This document shows, piece after piece, positions 1 through 9,400 of a stretch of 64,000 nucleotides of DNA. A program made the translations under genes and the position numbers. How positions within the stretch are numbered: the stretch's first letter is position 1; each line of letters starts with the position of its first letter. A model generated the notes under the pieces. It saw nothing but the letters and a program-made list of their open reading frames with translations, searched no databases and was not told where the DNA came from. The stretch covers positions 1 to 64,000 of the forward strand of contig JBBROM010000009.1 in assembly GCA_038229415.1 (NCBI GenBank), given 5' to 3'. Origin of the DNA: JANXUR01 sp038229415. GTDB taxonomy: Bacteria > Acidobacteriota > Terriglobia > Terriglobales > Acidobacteriaceae.

Positions 1-152
1 ACAAGATGGTGGAAGGACTGCTGGCGCGGATGGAGTATCGGGGCGACTTCTCTGACCAGCCATTCTTTGATCGCGGGGATACCTTGGCTGTGAGCAAGAA
101 TCAGCACACGCTCACGCTGGGCGTGGTGGCATTCTTCGGGCTAAAGCGGTAG
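1..152 (+). CDS. C-terminal end of a porin-like outer membrane protein (partial)
   Basis: The frame beginning at base 3 is open from the window edge to a TAG at 150-152 and gives about 49 residues. It ends in alternating polar/hydrophobic stretches typical of the last beta-strands of an outer membrane barrel, with the terminal strand reading GVVAFFGLKR. It lies 58 bases upstream of the kdp operon on the same strand; porin-like genes of this kind are found beside kdp in related bacteria, so it may belong to the same transcript. Only the tail is visible, so the family call is tentative. Confidence 0.5.
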   Translation, partial: KMVEGLLARMEYRGDFSDQPFFDRGDTLAVSKNQHTLTLGVVAFFGLKR

Positions 153-210
153 GTAGGCAATTGAGCTTGCAAGTAGTTCAAGGTCTTTGTAACAGGGAGG
201 AATGCACGGT

Positions 211-297
211 ATGCAGGACGCCATCTACATCGTGGTAACTGCGGTATTTTTTCTACTGGCCGTAGGTTATGTCACCGCCTGCGAGAAACTTCGTTGA
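211..297 (+). CDS. 28-residue single-span membrane micro-protein upstream of kdpF
   Basis: The peptide has a hydrophobic core (IYIVVTAVFFLLAVGYV) followed by a short polar tail ending TACEKLR. A GGGAGG ribosome binding site at 195-200 is correctly spaced for the ATG at 211; an in-frame ATG at 202 is too close to it. The stop is 10 bases before the kdpF start, so it is almost certainly the first cistron of kdp proper. Small one-span proteins ending in a Cys-acid/Lys-Leu tail are seen upstream of kdpF in several phyla and are usually left unannotated. Its job is unknown; a KdpF-like structural or stabilising role in the pump is an inference. Confidence 0.7.
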   Translation: MQDAIYIVVTAVFFLLAVGYVTACEKLR

Positions 298-307
298 GAT
301 ATTTGCC

Positions 308-397
308 ATGAACGTTCAAGATGTTGTTCTGCTTATTCTCTGCGCATTCCTGCTGGTGTACTTGGGATACGCGCTGCTGGTTCCGGAGAAATTCTGA
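308..397 (+). CDS. kdpF: KdpF, small subunit of the K+-transporting ATPase
   Basis: A 29-residue single-span peptide ending YALLVPEKF, which matches the KdpF signature (aromatic-Ala-Leu-Leu-x-Pro-Glu-x-Phe). KdpF sits in the inner membrane between KdpA and KdpB and stabilises the complex. It begins 10 bases after the preceding micro-ORF and its TGA is one base before the kdpA ATG at 399, so the genes are tightly coupled. It is too short for most gene finders but length and motif both fit the family. Confidence 0.9.
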   Translation: MNVQDVVLLILCAFLLVYLGYALLVPEKF

Positions 398-398
398 T

Positions 399-2174
399 AT
401 GACAATCAGCGGGTGGCTACAAATTGCCGCGTTCTTGGGCGTGATCGCGCTCTTGACTAAGCCGTTGGGCATCTTCATGGCCCGTGTGTTTGAGCGAGAG
501 AAGACGTTCCTCGACCCAATACTACGACCGGTGGAGCGGTTGCTCTATAAGCTCACCGCCGTGGATGAAACCCGCGAGATGAGTTGGCGCGAATATGGCA
601 CCAGCATGCTCGTGTTCAGCGGTGTTTCCATGCTGGCACTCTACGCGATCGAGCGCATGCAACAGTGGTTGCCGTGGAATCCCCAAGCTCTGGGTGCCGT
701 CGCAACTGATCTTGCGTTCAACACAGCCGCCTCGTTTACTACCAACACTAACTGGCAGGCGTATGTGCCCGAGACTACCATGAGCTACTTCACACAAATG
801 GCGGGTCTCGCGTTCCACAACTTCGCGTCAGCCGCTGTGGGCATGGCGCTAGCTGTCGCGTTTATTCGTGGCATCGCGCGACGCGAAAAGAGCACACTTG
901 GCAACTTCTGGGTGGACATGACGCGATCCACGTTGTGGATTCTGTTACCCATGTGCTTTGTCTTCGCCATAGTGCTGGTATCGCAAGGTGTGGTGCAGAA
1001 CCTGCGGCCTTACGACACCGTAAAGCTAGTCGAGCCGCAGACGGTGCAATCCACCGGCACGGACGGCAAGCCAGTTACCAAACAGATCGACACACAAACG
1101 ATTGCACAAGGCCCCGTGGCATCGCAGGAAGCCATCAAGATGATTGGCACGAACGGCGGTGGCTTCTTCAACGCCAATAGCGCGCACCCGTTTGAAAACC
1201 CCACGCCACTTACTAACTTTCTCGAGATGTTGGCGATATTTGCCATCCCATCGGCATTTACTTACACGCTCGGCCGCATGACGTGCTCTCCGAAGCATGG
1301 CTGGGCTGTATGGGCCGCGATGGCTGTGTTATTTCTTGCCGGAGTCACTACTGCTTACTGGGCTGAGACGCAGCCCAATCCACTGCTTAGGGGAGTGGAT
1401 CAGCATGTAAGCCTGACGCAATCGGGCGGCAATATGGAGGGCAAGGAAGTTCGCTTTGGTATCGCTAACTCCGCGCTATTTGCCACTGCTACCACGGACG
1501 CGAGTTGCGGCGCGGTCAACTCCATGCACGATTCCTTCATGCCACTGGGCGGTATGGTGCCGTTGGTCAACATCATGCTGGGTGAGATGGTGTTTGGCGG
1601 GGTAGGTGCCGGGCTCTACGGTATGTTGATTTACGTGATTCTTGCTGTCTTTATCGCCGGACTCATGGTCGGGCGAACGCCGGAGTATCTGGGCAAGAAG
1701 ATAGAAGCCTTCGATGTGAAGATGGCGATGCTGTATGTGCTGGTGTTCCCGCTAGTGATTCTTATATTTGCAGGGATTTCCCTGGTATCGCCGCAATGGG
1801 GACTTTCCAGCTTGAATAACGCTGGCCCACACGGACTAAGTGAGATCCTATACGCCTACACTTCGGCCGCTGGCAATAACGGCTCGGCCTTCGCGGGCCT
1901 GAACGCCAACACCCTGTGGTACAACGTTACCCTCGGCCTTACTACTCTCATCGGACGCTTCTTCATGATTATTCCGATGCTCGCAGTGGCAGGCAATCTG
2001 GCGCGCAAGAAGTACACACCGCCGTCGCTGGGTACGTTCCCCGTCACCACGCCGCTGTTCACCGTGCTCCTCGTTGGCGTCATTGTCATCGTGGGCGCAC
2101 TAACTTTCTTCCCGGCATTGAGCCTAGGCGCGGTGCTGGAGCACCTGCTCATGCTCACCGGCAAAGCGTTCTAG
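399..2174 (+). CDS. kdpA: KdpA, potassium-translocating subunit of the K+-ATPase
   Basis: A 591-residue polytopic inner membrane protein of normal KdpA length. The four selectivity-filter loops can be recognised: TTNTNWQAY, NGGGFFNANSAHPFENP, TTDASCGAVNSMHD and AAGNNGSAFAGL. It is the channel-like subunit that binds and moves K+ using energy from KdpB. The reading frame is open from 321, but that start lies inside kdpF; the ATG at 399, one base after the kdpF stop, gives the expected N-terminus MTISGWLQ. Nine bases separate it from kdpB. No kdpD or kdpE sensor/regulator gene is in the window, so control of the operon cannot be judged here. Confidence 0.97.
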   Translation: MTISGWLQIAAFLGVIALLTKPLGIFMARVFEREKTFLDPILRPVERLLYKLTAVDETREMSWREYGTSMLVFSGVSMLALYAIERMQQWLPWNPQALGAVATDLAFNTAASFTTNTNWQAYVPETTMSYFTQMAGLAFHNFASAAVGMALAVAFIRGIARREKSTLGNFWVDMTRSTLWILLPMCFVFAIVLVSQGVVQNLRPYDTVKLVEPQTVQSTGTDGKPVTKQIDTQTIAQGPVASQEAIKMIGTNGGGFFNANSAHPFENPTPLTNFLEMLAIFAIPSAFTYTLGRMTCSPKHGWAVWAAMAVLFLAGVTTAYWAETQPNPLLRGVDQHVSLTQSGGNMEGKEVRFGIANSALFATATTDASCGAVNSMHDSFMPLGGMVPLVNIMLGEMVFGGVGAGLYGMLIYVILAVFIAGLMVGRTPEYLGKKIEAFDVKMAMLYVLVFPLVILIFAGISLVSPQWGLSSLNNAGPHGLSEILYAYTSAAGNNGSAFAGLNANTLWYNVTLGLTTLIGRFFMIIPMLAVAGNLARKKYTPPSLGTFPVTTPLFTVLLVGVIVIVGALTFFPALSLGAVLEHLLMLTGKAF

Positions 2175-2183
2175 GGGCCGCAT

Positions 2184-4220
2184 ATGACCAGGAAAACTTC
2201 TTCGCAAGCAGGCAAACATCGTGACACCGCCATCATACGGCAGGCGCTCGTGGATTCGTTCAGGAAGCTGAATCCGCGCTCGATGATGAAGAACCCCGTA
2301 ATGTTTGTAGTGGAAGTGGGCAGCGTACTCACCACGATTCTTCTGTTCACGCCTACGCACAGCTTTGCGTTCAACCTGCAAATTACCTTGTGGCTGTGGT
2401 TCACCGTGCTGTTCGCAAACTTTGCGGAAGCCATGGCCGAGGGCCGCGGCAAGGCGCAAGCTGACACGCTACGCAAAGCCAAGAGCGAAACTCTGGCGCG
2501 GAGGCTGAGCGCCGATGGCATTGTGGAGGAAGTTGCCAGCTCGAAGCTACGTTCAGGCGATGTTGTTCTTTGCGCTGCGGGTCAGTTTGTCCCCGGCGAT
2601 GGCGAGGTGATTGAAGGTGTCGCGTCGGTGGATGAAAGTGCAATTACCGGCGAATCCGCACCGGTGATCCGCGAATCTGGTGGCGACCGGTCGGCGGTAA
2701 CTGGCGGTACGCGCGTCCTCTCAGACGAGATCAAGATTCGTATCACCTCTAATCCGGGCGAAACCTTCCTTGACCGCATGATCTCACTTGTAGAAGGTGC
2801 CGAGCGGCAGAAGACGCCTAACGAGATAGCGCTAAACATACTGCTCGCCGGACTTACAATTATCTTCTTGCTCGCGGTAGTTACTCTACAGCCGTTAGCA
2901 CTGTACTCCGGTGCGCCGCAGACGGTGTTCGTGCTGGTATCACTCTTAGTGTGCCTGATTCCAACTACGATCGGAGGGCTGCTCTCTGCCATCGGCATTG
3001 CTGGTATGGATCGCCTTGTTCAGCACAATGTGCTGGCAATGTCAGGCCGCGCCGTGGAAGCTGCGGGTGACGTCAATACACTGCTACTGGATAAGACTGG
3101 CACCATCACACTCGGGAATCGCCAAGCGACGGAATTCGTTCCCGCTCCCGGCATCACCGAAGCCCAACTTGCTGACGCAGCGCAGCTTTCGTCACTCACC
3201 GACGAAACGCCCGAGGGTCGCTCGATTGTGGTGTTGGCCAAAGAACGCTATGGATTGCGCGGGCGCGAACTGGCGGCGCATGAAGCCGTGTTTGTTCCGT
3301 TCACGGCTCAGACCCGCATGTCTGGCGTGGAATATGACGGTCGCATTATCCGCAAGGGCGCAGTAGATGCGATTGTCCGCTACCTCGAACAGAACGGCAC
3401 TTCCATGCCGAGTGATGTGCGCGCGGCAGTGGATGTAATTGCGCGATCGGGCGGCACGCCGCTTATCGTGGTCGAAAACTATCGCGCGCTCGGCGTGATT
3501 CATCTGAAGGACATCGTGAAGGGCGGCATGAAGGAGCGCTTCGCGCAACTCCGCTCGATGGGTATCAAGACGGTGATGATTACAGGCGACAATCCGCTGA
3601 CGGCTGCTGCCATCGCGCGTGAGGCCGGCGTGGATGACTTTCTCGCTGAAGCTACACCCAAGGAAAAGATGGATCTGATTCGCCGCGAGCAAGCCGAAGG
3701 CAAGCTCGTCGCGATGACCGGCGATGGCACCAACGATGCTCCAGCGCTGGCTCAAGCCGATGTGGGCGTTGCCATGAACTCGGGCACTCAAGCTGCGAAA
3801 GAGGCCGGCAATATGGTGGACCTCGACTCCAATCCTACAAAGCTCATTGAAATCGTGGCTATCGGCAAGCAGTTACTCATGACGCGCGGTGCACTTACAA
3901 CATTCTCTATTGCCAATGACGTGGCTAAGTACTTCGCCATCATCCCAGCGATGTTCGCGGCGACATTTCCGGTACTGAATGCGTTGAACATTATGCACCT
4001 CAAGACGCCGGAGTCCGCAGTACTCTCGGCGATCATCTTCAACGCGCTGATTATTGTTGCGCTGATCCCGCTGGCACTACGTGGCGTAGCGTACAAGCCT
4101 ATGAGGGCGGATGCGATGCTGCGACGCAATTTGCTGGTGTACGGCGTCGGTGGATTAGTCGCACCATTTATCGGCATCAAGCTAATTGACATGCTGATTA
4201 CTGCCGTTCACTTGGTGTAG
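2184..4220 (+). CDS. kdpB: KdpB, P-type ATPase catalytic subunit
   Basis: 678 residues, normal for KdpB. Visible motifs are the actuator TGES (about 155-158), the phosphorylation site DKTGTIT with Asp at about 303, and the hinge GDGTNDAPALAQADVGVAM, followed by three C-terminal membrane helices. It hydrolyses ATP in the cytoplasm and drives K+ uptake through KdpA. The Ser of TGES is the residue whose phosphorylation inhibits the E. coli pump, and it is conserved here. It follows kdpA by 9 bases and is followed by kdpC after about 75 bases. Confidence 0.98.
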   Translation: MTRKTSSQAGKHRDTAIIRQALVDSFRKLNPRSMMKNPVMFVVEVGSVLTTILLFTPTHSFAFNLQITLWLWFTVLFANFAEAMAEGRGKAQADTLRKAKSETLARRLSADGIVEEVASSKLRSGDVVLCAAGQFVPGDGEVIEGVASVDESAITGESAPVIRESGGDRSAVTGGTRVLSDEIKIRITSNPGETFLDRMISLVEGAERQKTPNEIALNILLAGLTIIFLLAVVTLQPLALYSGAPQTVFVLVSLLVCLIPTTIGGLLSAIGIAGMDRLVQHNVLAMSGRAVEAAGDVNTLLLDKTGTITLGNRQATEFVPAPGITEAQLADAAQLSSLTDETPEGRSIVVLAKERYGLRGRELAAHEAVFVPFTAQTRMSGVEYDGRIIRKGAVDAIVRYLEQNGTSMPSDVRAAVDVIARSGGTPLIVVENYRALGVIHLKDIVKGGMKERFAQLRSMGIKTVMITGDNPLTAAAIAREAGVDDFLAEATPKEKMDLIRREQAEGKLVAMTGDGTNDAPALAQADVGVAMNSGTQAAKEAGNMVDLDSNPTKLIEIVAIGKQLLMTRGALTTFSIANDVAKYFAIIPAMFAATFPVLNALNIMHLKTPESAVLSAIIFNALIIVALIPLALRGVAYKPMRADAMLRRNLLVYGVGGLVAPFIGIKLIDMLITAVHLV

Positions 4221-4296
4221 AGCGCCGGTATAGGCAGCACAGAGAATCGAAAATTGCACAAGATTGCAACAAGAAGCAGAAAGATTGAGGCGAAAG

Positions 4297-4887
4297 ATGA
4301 AATCGCAAATCAAATCACATCTGGCCAGCGCAGTATTAATGACGGTGGTGGGAACGGTACTCCTGGGCATCGTCTATCCGCTCGCGATCACAGCCGCCGC
4401 GCAACTACTGATGCCGAATCAGGCGAATGGTCAGCTCATACGCAAGAATGGCGAACTCATCGGTTCGCACATCATCGGCCAGCCGTTCAAGGGGTCGAAA
4501 TATTTCCACTCGCGGCCTTCGGTTGCGGGCGACGCTGGGTACGACGCAACAGCTTCCGGCGGATCGAACCTTGGGCCCACCAACCAGAAGCTCGTGGATC
4601 GCGTTGCTGGTGACGTAGCCACGGCGCAGGCTGACAATCCCGGCAAACCGGTGCCCATTGATCTGGTCACAACTTCCGCTTCCGGACTCGACCCGGATAT
4701 TTCTCCAGCCGCGGCGGAGTTCCAGGTGGTGCGCGTGGCGCGGGAGCGGGGACTGAGCGAGGCGGCAGTTCACGAACTGGTGCAGAGCCACACCGCAGCT
4801 CCGCAACTCGGGCTACTCGGCGAGTCCCGCGTCAACGTACTGGAGCTCAATCTTGCCTTGGACGACCAGGGCCCAATCCGTCACTAG
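4297..4887 (+). CDS. kdpC: KdpC, accessory subunit of the K+-ATPase
   Basis: 196 residues with one N-terminal membrane helix (about residues 8-32) and an extracytoplasmic domain carrying family motifs such as GQPFKGSKYFHSRPS and ASGSNLGPTN-like text (here GGSNLGPTNQKL) and SASGLDPDIS. KdpC assists K+ or ATP affinity of the complex. The frame is open from 4264, but the ATG at 4297 has a GAGG box seven bases upstream and gives the usual short N-terminal tail. Last gene of the operon; no obvious intrinsic terminator follows. Confidence 0.96.
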   Translation: MKSQIKSHLASAVLMTVVGTVLLGIVYPLAITAAAQLLMPNQANGQLIRKNGELIGSHIIGQPFKGSKYFHSRPSVAGDAGYDATASGGSNLGPTNQKLVDRVAGDVATAQADNPGKPVPIDLVTTSASGLDPDISPAAAEFQVVRVARERGLSEAAVHELVQSHTAAPQLGLLGESRVNVLELNLALDDQGPIRH

Positions 4888-5084
4888 AGGCGCCGCAAAG
4901 GCACGTTACCAAGGAACACGCCGCGCTGGGCCTATCGTCAGGAATGCAAATGCCGCCTTGGGACGATAGAGAAAGGTGTGGAAAGCCTGGAAAGGTCAGG
5001 TTTAGATCTGTGGAGCAGGAAGGCAGTTCTTAGGCATGGATGCAGCCGTAAAACGATTGGAATCAACAGATAGCAGGAGGGAAT

Positions 5085-5159
5085 TGGTAGCGCTACCGGG
5101 AATCGAACCCGGGTTTTAAGATTGAGAATCTCACGTCCTAACCCCTAGACGATAGCGCC
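5085..5159 (-). tRNA. tRNA-Glu (anticodon CTC)
   Basis: On the minus strand a cloverleaf can be drawn: acceptor GGCGCTA/TAGCGCT with a first G-U pair, D-arm GTCTAGGGGTTAGGAC, anticodon stem TGAGA/TCTTA with loop TTCTCAA giving anticodon CTC, and T-arm CCGGG-TTCGATT-CCCGG. Discriminator A and an encoded CCA (5085-5087) complete it. CTC reads GAG, so the tRNA carries glutamate; the D-arm sequence is also typical of tRNA-Glu. Confidence 0.95.
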
Positions 5160-5170
5160 GCACCAGTGAA

Positions 5171-5176
5171 ATTATA
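5171..5176 (-). promoter_or_regulatory. Probable -10 box of the tRNA-Glu promoter
   Basis: On the minus strand a perfect TATAAT lies 11 bases upstream of the mature tRNA 5' end. The -35 region 17 bases further (GTTCCA) is only a partial match. Position and sequence suit a housekeeping sigma promoter for the tRNA. Confidence 0.5.
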
Positions 5177-5361
5177 ACAAACGTCACGCTCCATGGAACT
5201 TGGCGTCACTGGTTGGATGGCCTGTCCAAGGCCGAATAGCGCTACTGAAAGTCGCTCATGCCGCAATCGCATCTCCTCCCCGCACAATCGTAGCTTGTTA
5301 CCTGCCATGGCACCTGCCGGTTCCGGCTTTCATGGAGTGCTGTTTCATCGGAGGGGAAATT

Positions 5362-6466
5362 ATGAAATCTCGGTCTCTTAGCTTCGCGGTTGCAATAGCC
5401 AGCTTGTTAAGCGTAATGATCTCCACAATTCCAGCCGGACTGGCGCAGTCCGCTGAGTTGAGTTCAGCCCGCGAAAAAGCGCAATCATCAGCTGGCACCC
5501 CATCCACGCTTTGCGTCACTCGCTCCACGCTATCGTGACGACTTTTTTGCCGTGAGTAGCGCTACCACGGTCACCAACTGGGCGGGTACGATCACCTCTG
5601 GGGGCAAGAGTTACGCCTTCCGCATGGTGGGCACCGACCCGGCAAAGGGTTCCACCTCCACCACTATCCCTACCTTCCTGATTCCGGTGAAGATCACGCT
5701 TTCATCCGGAGCAGTCTATGATCCCGGAAAGAATGTAGCCAACACCAGTGGAAGCGTGACGCAGAACGTGCCGCTGTCGCCGCTGTTTCAGGGCAGCGCG
5801 TTCAAAGTCGGCAGCCTCGACCTGGGCTTCACCCAGTACGTGGATGCTTTCCAGCGGGCTAGTCTTTGGTCGTCGGTGAGCAAGGCTTCGAACTACCACG
5901 TACTGCTGGGAACGCCCACAGTGCTCCCAACGCTGAACCTAACCGTGCCTGCACTTTCCGGAACGACCGTTTCCGCCTTCGGCGTCAATGCAGCCTACGT
6001 TGACATCAATTACTTCGACGCACAACTGCAGCAGTATATGAAGAATCACACGCAGATCACGCCGAATAGCCTACCCATATTCGTAAGCTTCAACACCTAC
6101 CTGCACGACTCGGGCGGGTGCTGCATCGGCGGTTATCATTCGGCCACCGGCTCCTCCAAGGCCCCGCAGACATACTCCTATGCCGCGTATGTAGATCGGG
6201 CGGGCGCTTTCTCGGAGGATATCGCGGCCCTTTCGCATGAGGTGGGCGAGTGGATGGCCGATCCTTTTGTGAACAACAACACGCCGTGCGGCATTCTCGA
6301 GGTTGGCGATCCGCTGGTGAACCACGATTTTCCGGTGGCGCTGAATGGCATAACATTTCACCCGCAGGATCTGGCATTCCTGTCATGGTTCGCAGTGGAT
6401 AAGCCTTCCAAGGGTGCGAAAGGCTGGTATTCCTTCCGCAATGGTCTGACGACGGCGTGCAAGTGA
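5362..6466 (+). pseudogene. Secreted protein with HEVGEW motif, frameshifted after the signal peptide
   Basis: An ATG at 5362 with a GGAGGGG box encodes a clear signal peptide (MKSRSLSFAVAIASLLSVM.., cleavage near GLAQS) but that frame stops at 5536-5538. The body of the protein continues in the +1 frame, open from 5462 and running to 6466; read there, residues such as PRYRDDFFAVSSATTVTNW precede the GTG at 5552 without a stop. The two parts therefore look like one gene of about 360 residues split by a single-base-type shift between 5462 and 5536. The body holds ALSHEVGEWMADPF, resembling a metalloprotease-like HExxE helix, and several Cys and Gly-rich stretches of an exported protein. A sequencing error is an alternative. 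If translation starts at 5552 the product would be cytoplasmic, which does not suit its composition. Confidence 0.6.
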
Positions 6467-6483
6467 TGCCGCGAGCAGATTGC

Positions 6484-9400
6484 CTAGAAGCTGATGCGGA
6501 CAGCCAGTTGAATGATGCGGGGATCCACAGTACTCAGAATTTGGCCGAAGGTGTGACTGTTGATGTTGTTGTTGGGGATACCGAATTCCGCGTGGTTCAG
6601 CAGGTTGAAGAAATCCGCGCGAAACTCCAGTTGGCTGCGTTCACTGAACAACTGCGTCTTCTTGGAAACCGCTAAGTTGAGGTTGTAGAGCGATGGAGCG
6701 CGCAGTGAGTTGCGTGCTTGTGTTCCGTAAGTGCGTACCGCGGGATTCGCCACGGCTTGAACATCTGACGGAAACACCGCGGCGCTGGGCTGGCAACTGG
6801 GATCCTGTACTGAGCACTGCTGGTTGGAAAATGCCGTGGGGTCGAACCAGTAGTGGCCGGTTGAGCTGCCGTAAGCTGAGACGCGGCGTGGATCGTTATA
6901 GATTAGCGCCCCCACTTGATTGGCGCGCACCAGTCCAGGATCGCCCGCGCCAGAAGGGCCAGGGCTGGTGAAATCCAGTGAGGATTGCAGCCCCGCTGGA
7001 ATATCAAAGGGAGTCCCCGTTCGCGCGGCTAGGATCGGAAACAGGCTCCAGCCGCGCACGAGACGCTCCGGCCCAGATTCCCACCAGCGATCAAAGGGCA
7101 CATTCCAACCCCCACTGACCACAACGCGTTGGCGTATGTCGAAGTCGGAGGATGCGCGAAACAGCCGCGGGGCATACGCAGGAACCAGCGAGGTCGGGCG
7201 GGCAAACCCACCAGCATTATCTATGTTGTGGCTGTAAGTGTAGGCGAAGGTGAAGTACGAAGAGCCGAACCAGCCGCCTTCGGTGACGGTCTTTTTCAAG
7301 CTGGCCTGAAGGCCGTTATAGCTCGCCTTGGCAACATTGCGGAACTCTGGCAAACTGGCAAAACTGCACAAGAATGCGGTTGCTGATGTGCAGCTCTGGT
7401 TGCCCGGAGTCAGGTTGAGGACGCGATCCGTTGTGCCTAGTACCACCGGATTCGCATCCACGAGTGACGTTAGCCCGTGTGAGCGGGTGCCTGAAAAATC
7501 AAGCTCCATCACCAGGCCGTAGGCGAACTCGTGTTGCAGATTCAAGTCGAATTGCGTGATGCGCGGCGTTCCCAGATGGGGATCCACGGTATAAGTCGAA
7601 CCCGACGATCCAAACGGAAGAAATCCGGCTTCAGCAAAGCTCACATCAGCGGGCGGTTTGCTGGAAGGGAATGGATTTGGTACACCTGCCGTTTCATAGG
7701 GAAAGGACAGGCTGGTGGGGGCTGAACTTATGCTTTGTCCACTAGGAAAGAATAGAAATCCGGCACTCGAAAAAAAAGGTGGTTGTCCGTTGAACTGTAG
7801 GTTGTCTTCGCCCTTCAGGATGTCGTAAACGACACCTGCGCCGCCACGCAAACTGGTTCGACCAGTCCCGGTCACGTCCCAGGCGAAACCGATGCGAGGG
7901 CCCCAATCGTGCTTGTCTGAGAAGTTCGTGCCGCGCGGCGTACCCGCATCTCCCGGGAAAACCAATCCCACAGGAGCATTCGTAAAGACCTGTGATTTTT
8001 GCCCGGGAATCACCGAAAAACTGCGCCCCTCGCTATCCGTCTTAGGCGTGCTGAACTCGTAACGCAGTCCCGCCGTAAGCACGAACCGTTTGTGCAAATG
8101 CCATTCATCCTGCACAAAACCATACGAAGACTTGCTGTTTAGGTTGGAAGGCGCTCGCGGCGACTGGCGGAACTGAATCGGTAGCCCCAGCAAAAAATCC
8201 GCAAAGGCATTCTGAGAAAAGAAGCCGCCCGGTCCGAAGAACTGGAACTCTCCGTTCACCACGAATGAGAAGGCCGTGTCATTGTGAAAGCGGGTGAGGC
8301 TAGTGCCGAACTTAAGGTTGTGGCGTCCGCGGTTCCAGCTCAGCACGTCGGAAAACGAAAAGGTGTCATCCACCAGCCGTTGGGGGCCAATCTCGCTGGG
8401 GCCGAGTTGTAGACTGCCAAAGTCGAATACCAGATTCGCGGGGCCGGTCGCCTGATCCGGCGTGATATGAATCCCCAGGTCTTGTGGCGAACCCTGTGAA
8501 AGTGCGGGGCGTCCGCTATCCCCAAGGCCACGCTGCGCCGTAACCCGGAACTCATTCAACAGATTCGCGCGAAAAATTCTTGCATACGTCAGGTTCGAAA
8601 ATAGATCCTTGAATCCGCTTCGGGCAGGGAAATCCGGCGTGTTGGAAAAATTAAACGGCGTCAAAGTAAGCGCGTCGTCACCACCGAGCGTAAGAAAGAA
8701 CCGGTCTTTCGCCGACGCCAGAAAATCGGTCTTCAGCGTAAACTCCTGGCTCCGCAGGCTAGCCGTGCCGGTGGGTTGAATAAAGCCGCTGGCTGCTTGC
8801 GGAATCCACCCTTTGGCAATGTACTGGCTGGCGACCGGGTCAATGCGGGAAGGGTCTAGGATGGCGCGCGCCGAGAGGTTCGCATCCGGCTGGAAGTAGG
8901 GATTCTGCTGAAGAAACGCCGCCACGTTCGGATCAGGTCCGCCGCCGGGCCCGCTCTGGGAAAAGTCCCCACTCAGCTCCGCTGGAGTAAAAGCCGCGGC
9001 TCGGATCGAGGTCTGCGCCAGAGTCTCGCGTTCGCCCTGATAGCCGAAAAAGAAAAACGCCGCACGATCGGAGTTTTTGCCAACCCGCATCAGCGGGCCG
9101 CCGAACGTGCCTCCAAACTGGTGGCGTCTCAATTGCGCTCTCGGGATCACGCCATCCGCGGCATTCTTGTGGAAGTAGGAATTTGCGTCCAGCGCATCGT
9201 TGCGCAGGTATTCGAAGGCAGCTCCATGAAAATCCTTGGTCCCAGAGCGTGTCGCAATGGCGACCACGCCACCGGAGTTCCGTCCGTATTCCGCCGGGTA
9301 GTTGCCAGTAAGAATGCGAAACTCAGCCACCGTGTCTGGATTGGGGTCATAAACCTGATGATTGTCGAGCAGGTCGTTGTTCACGCCGCCATCCAGCAGG

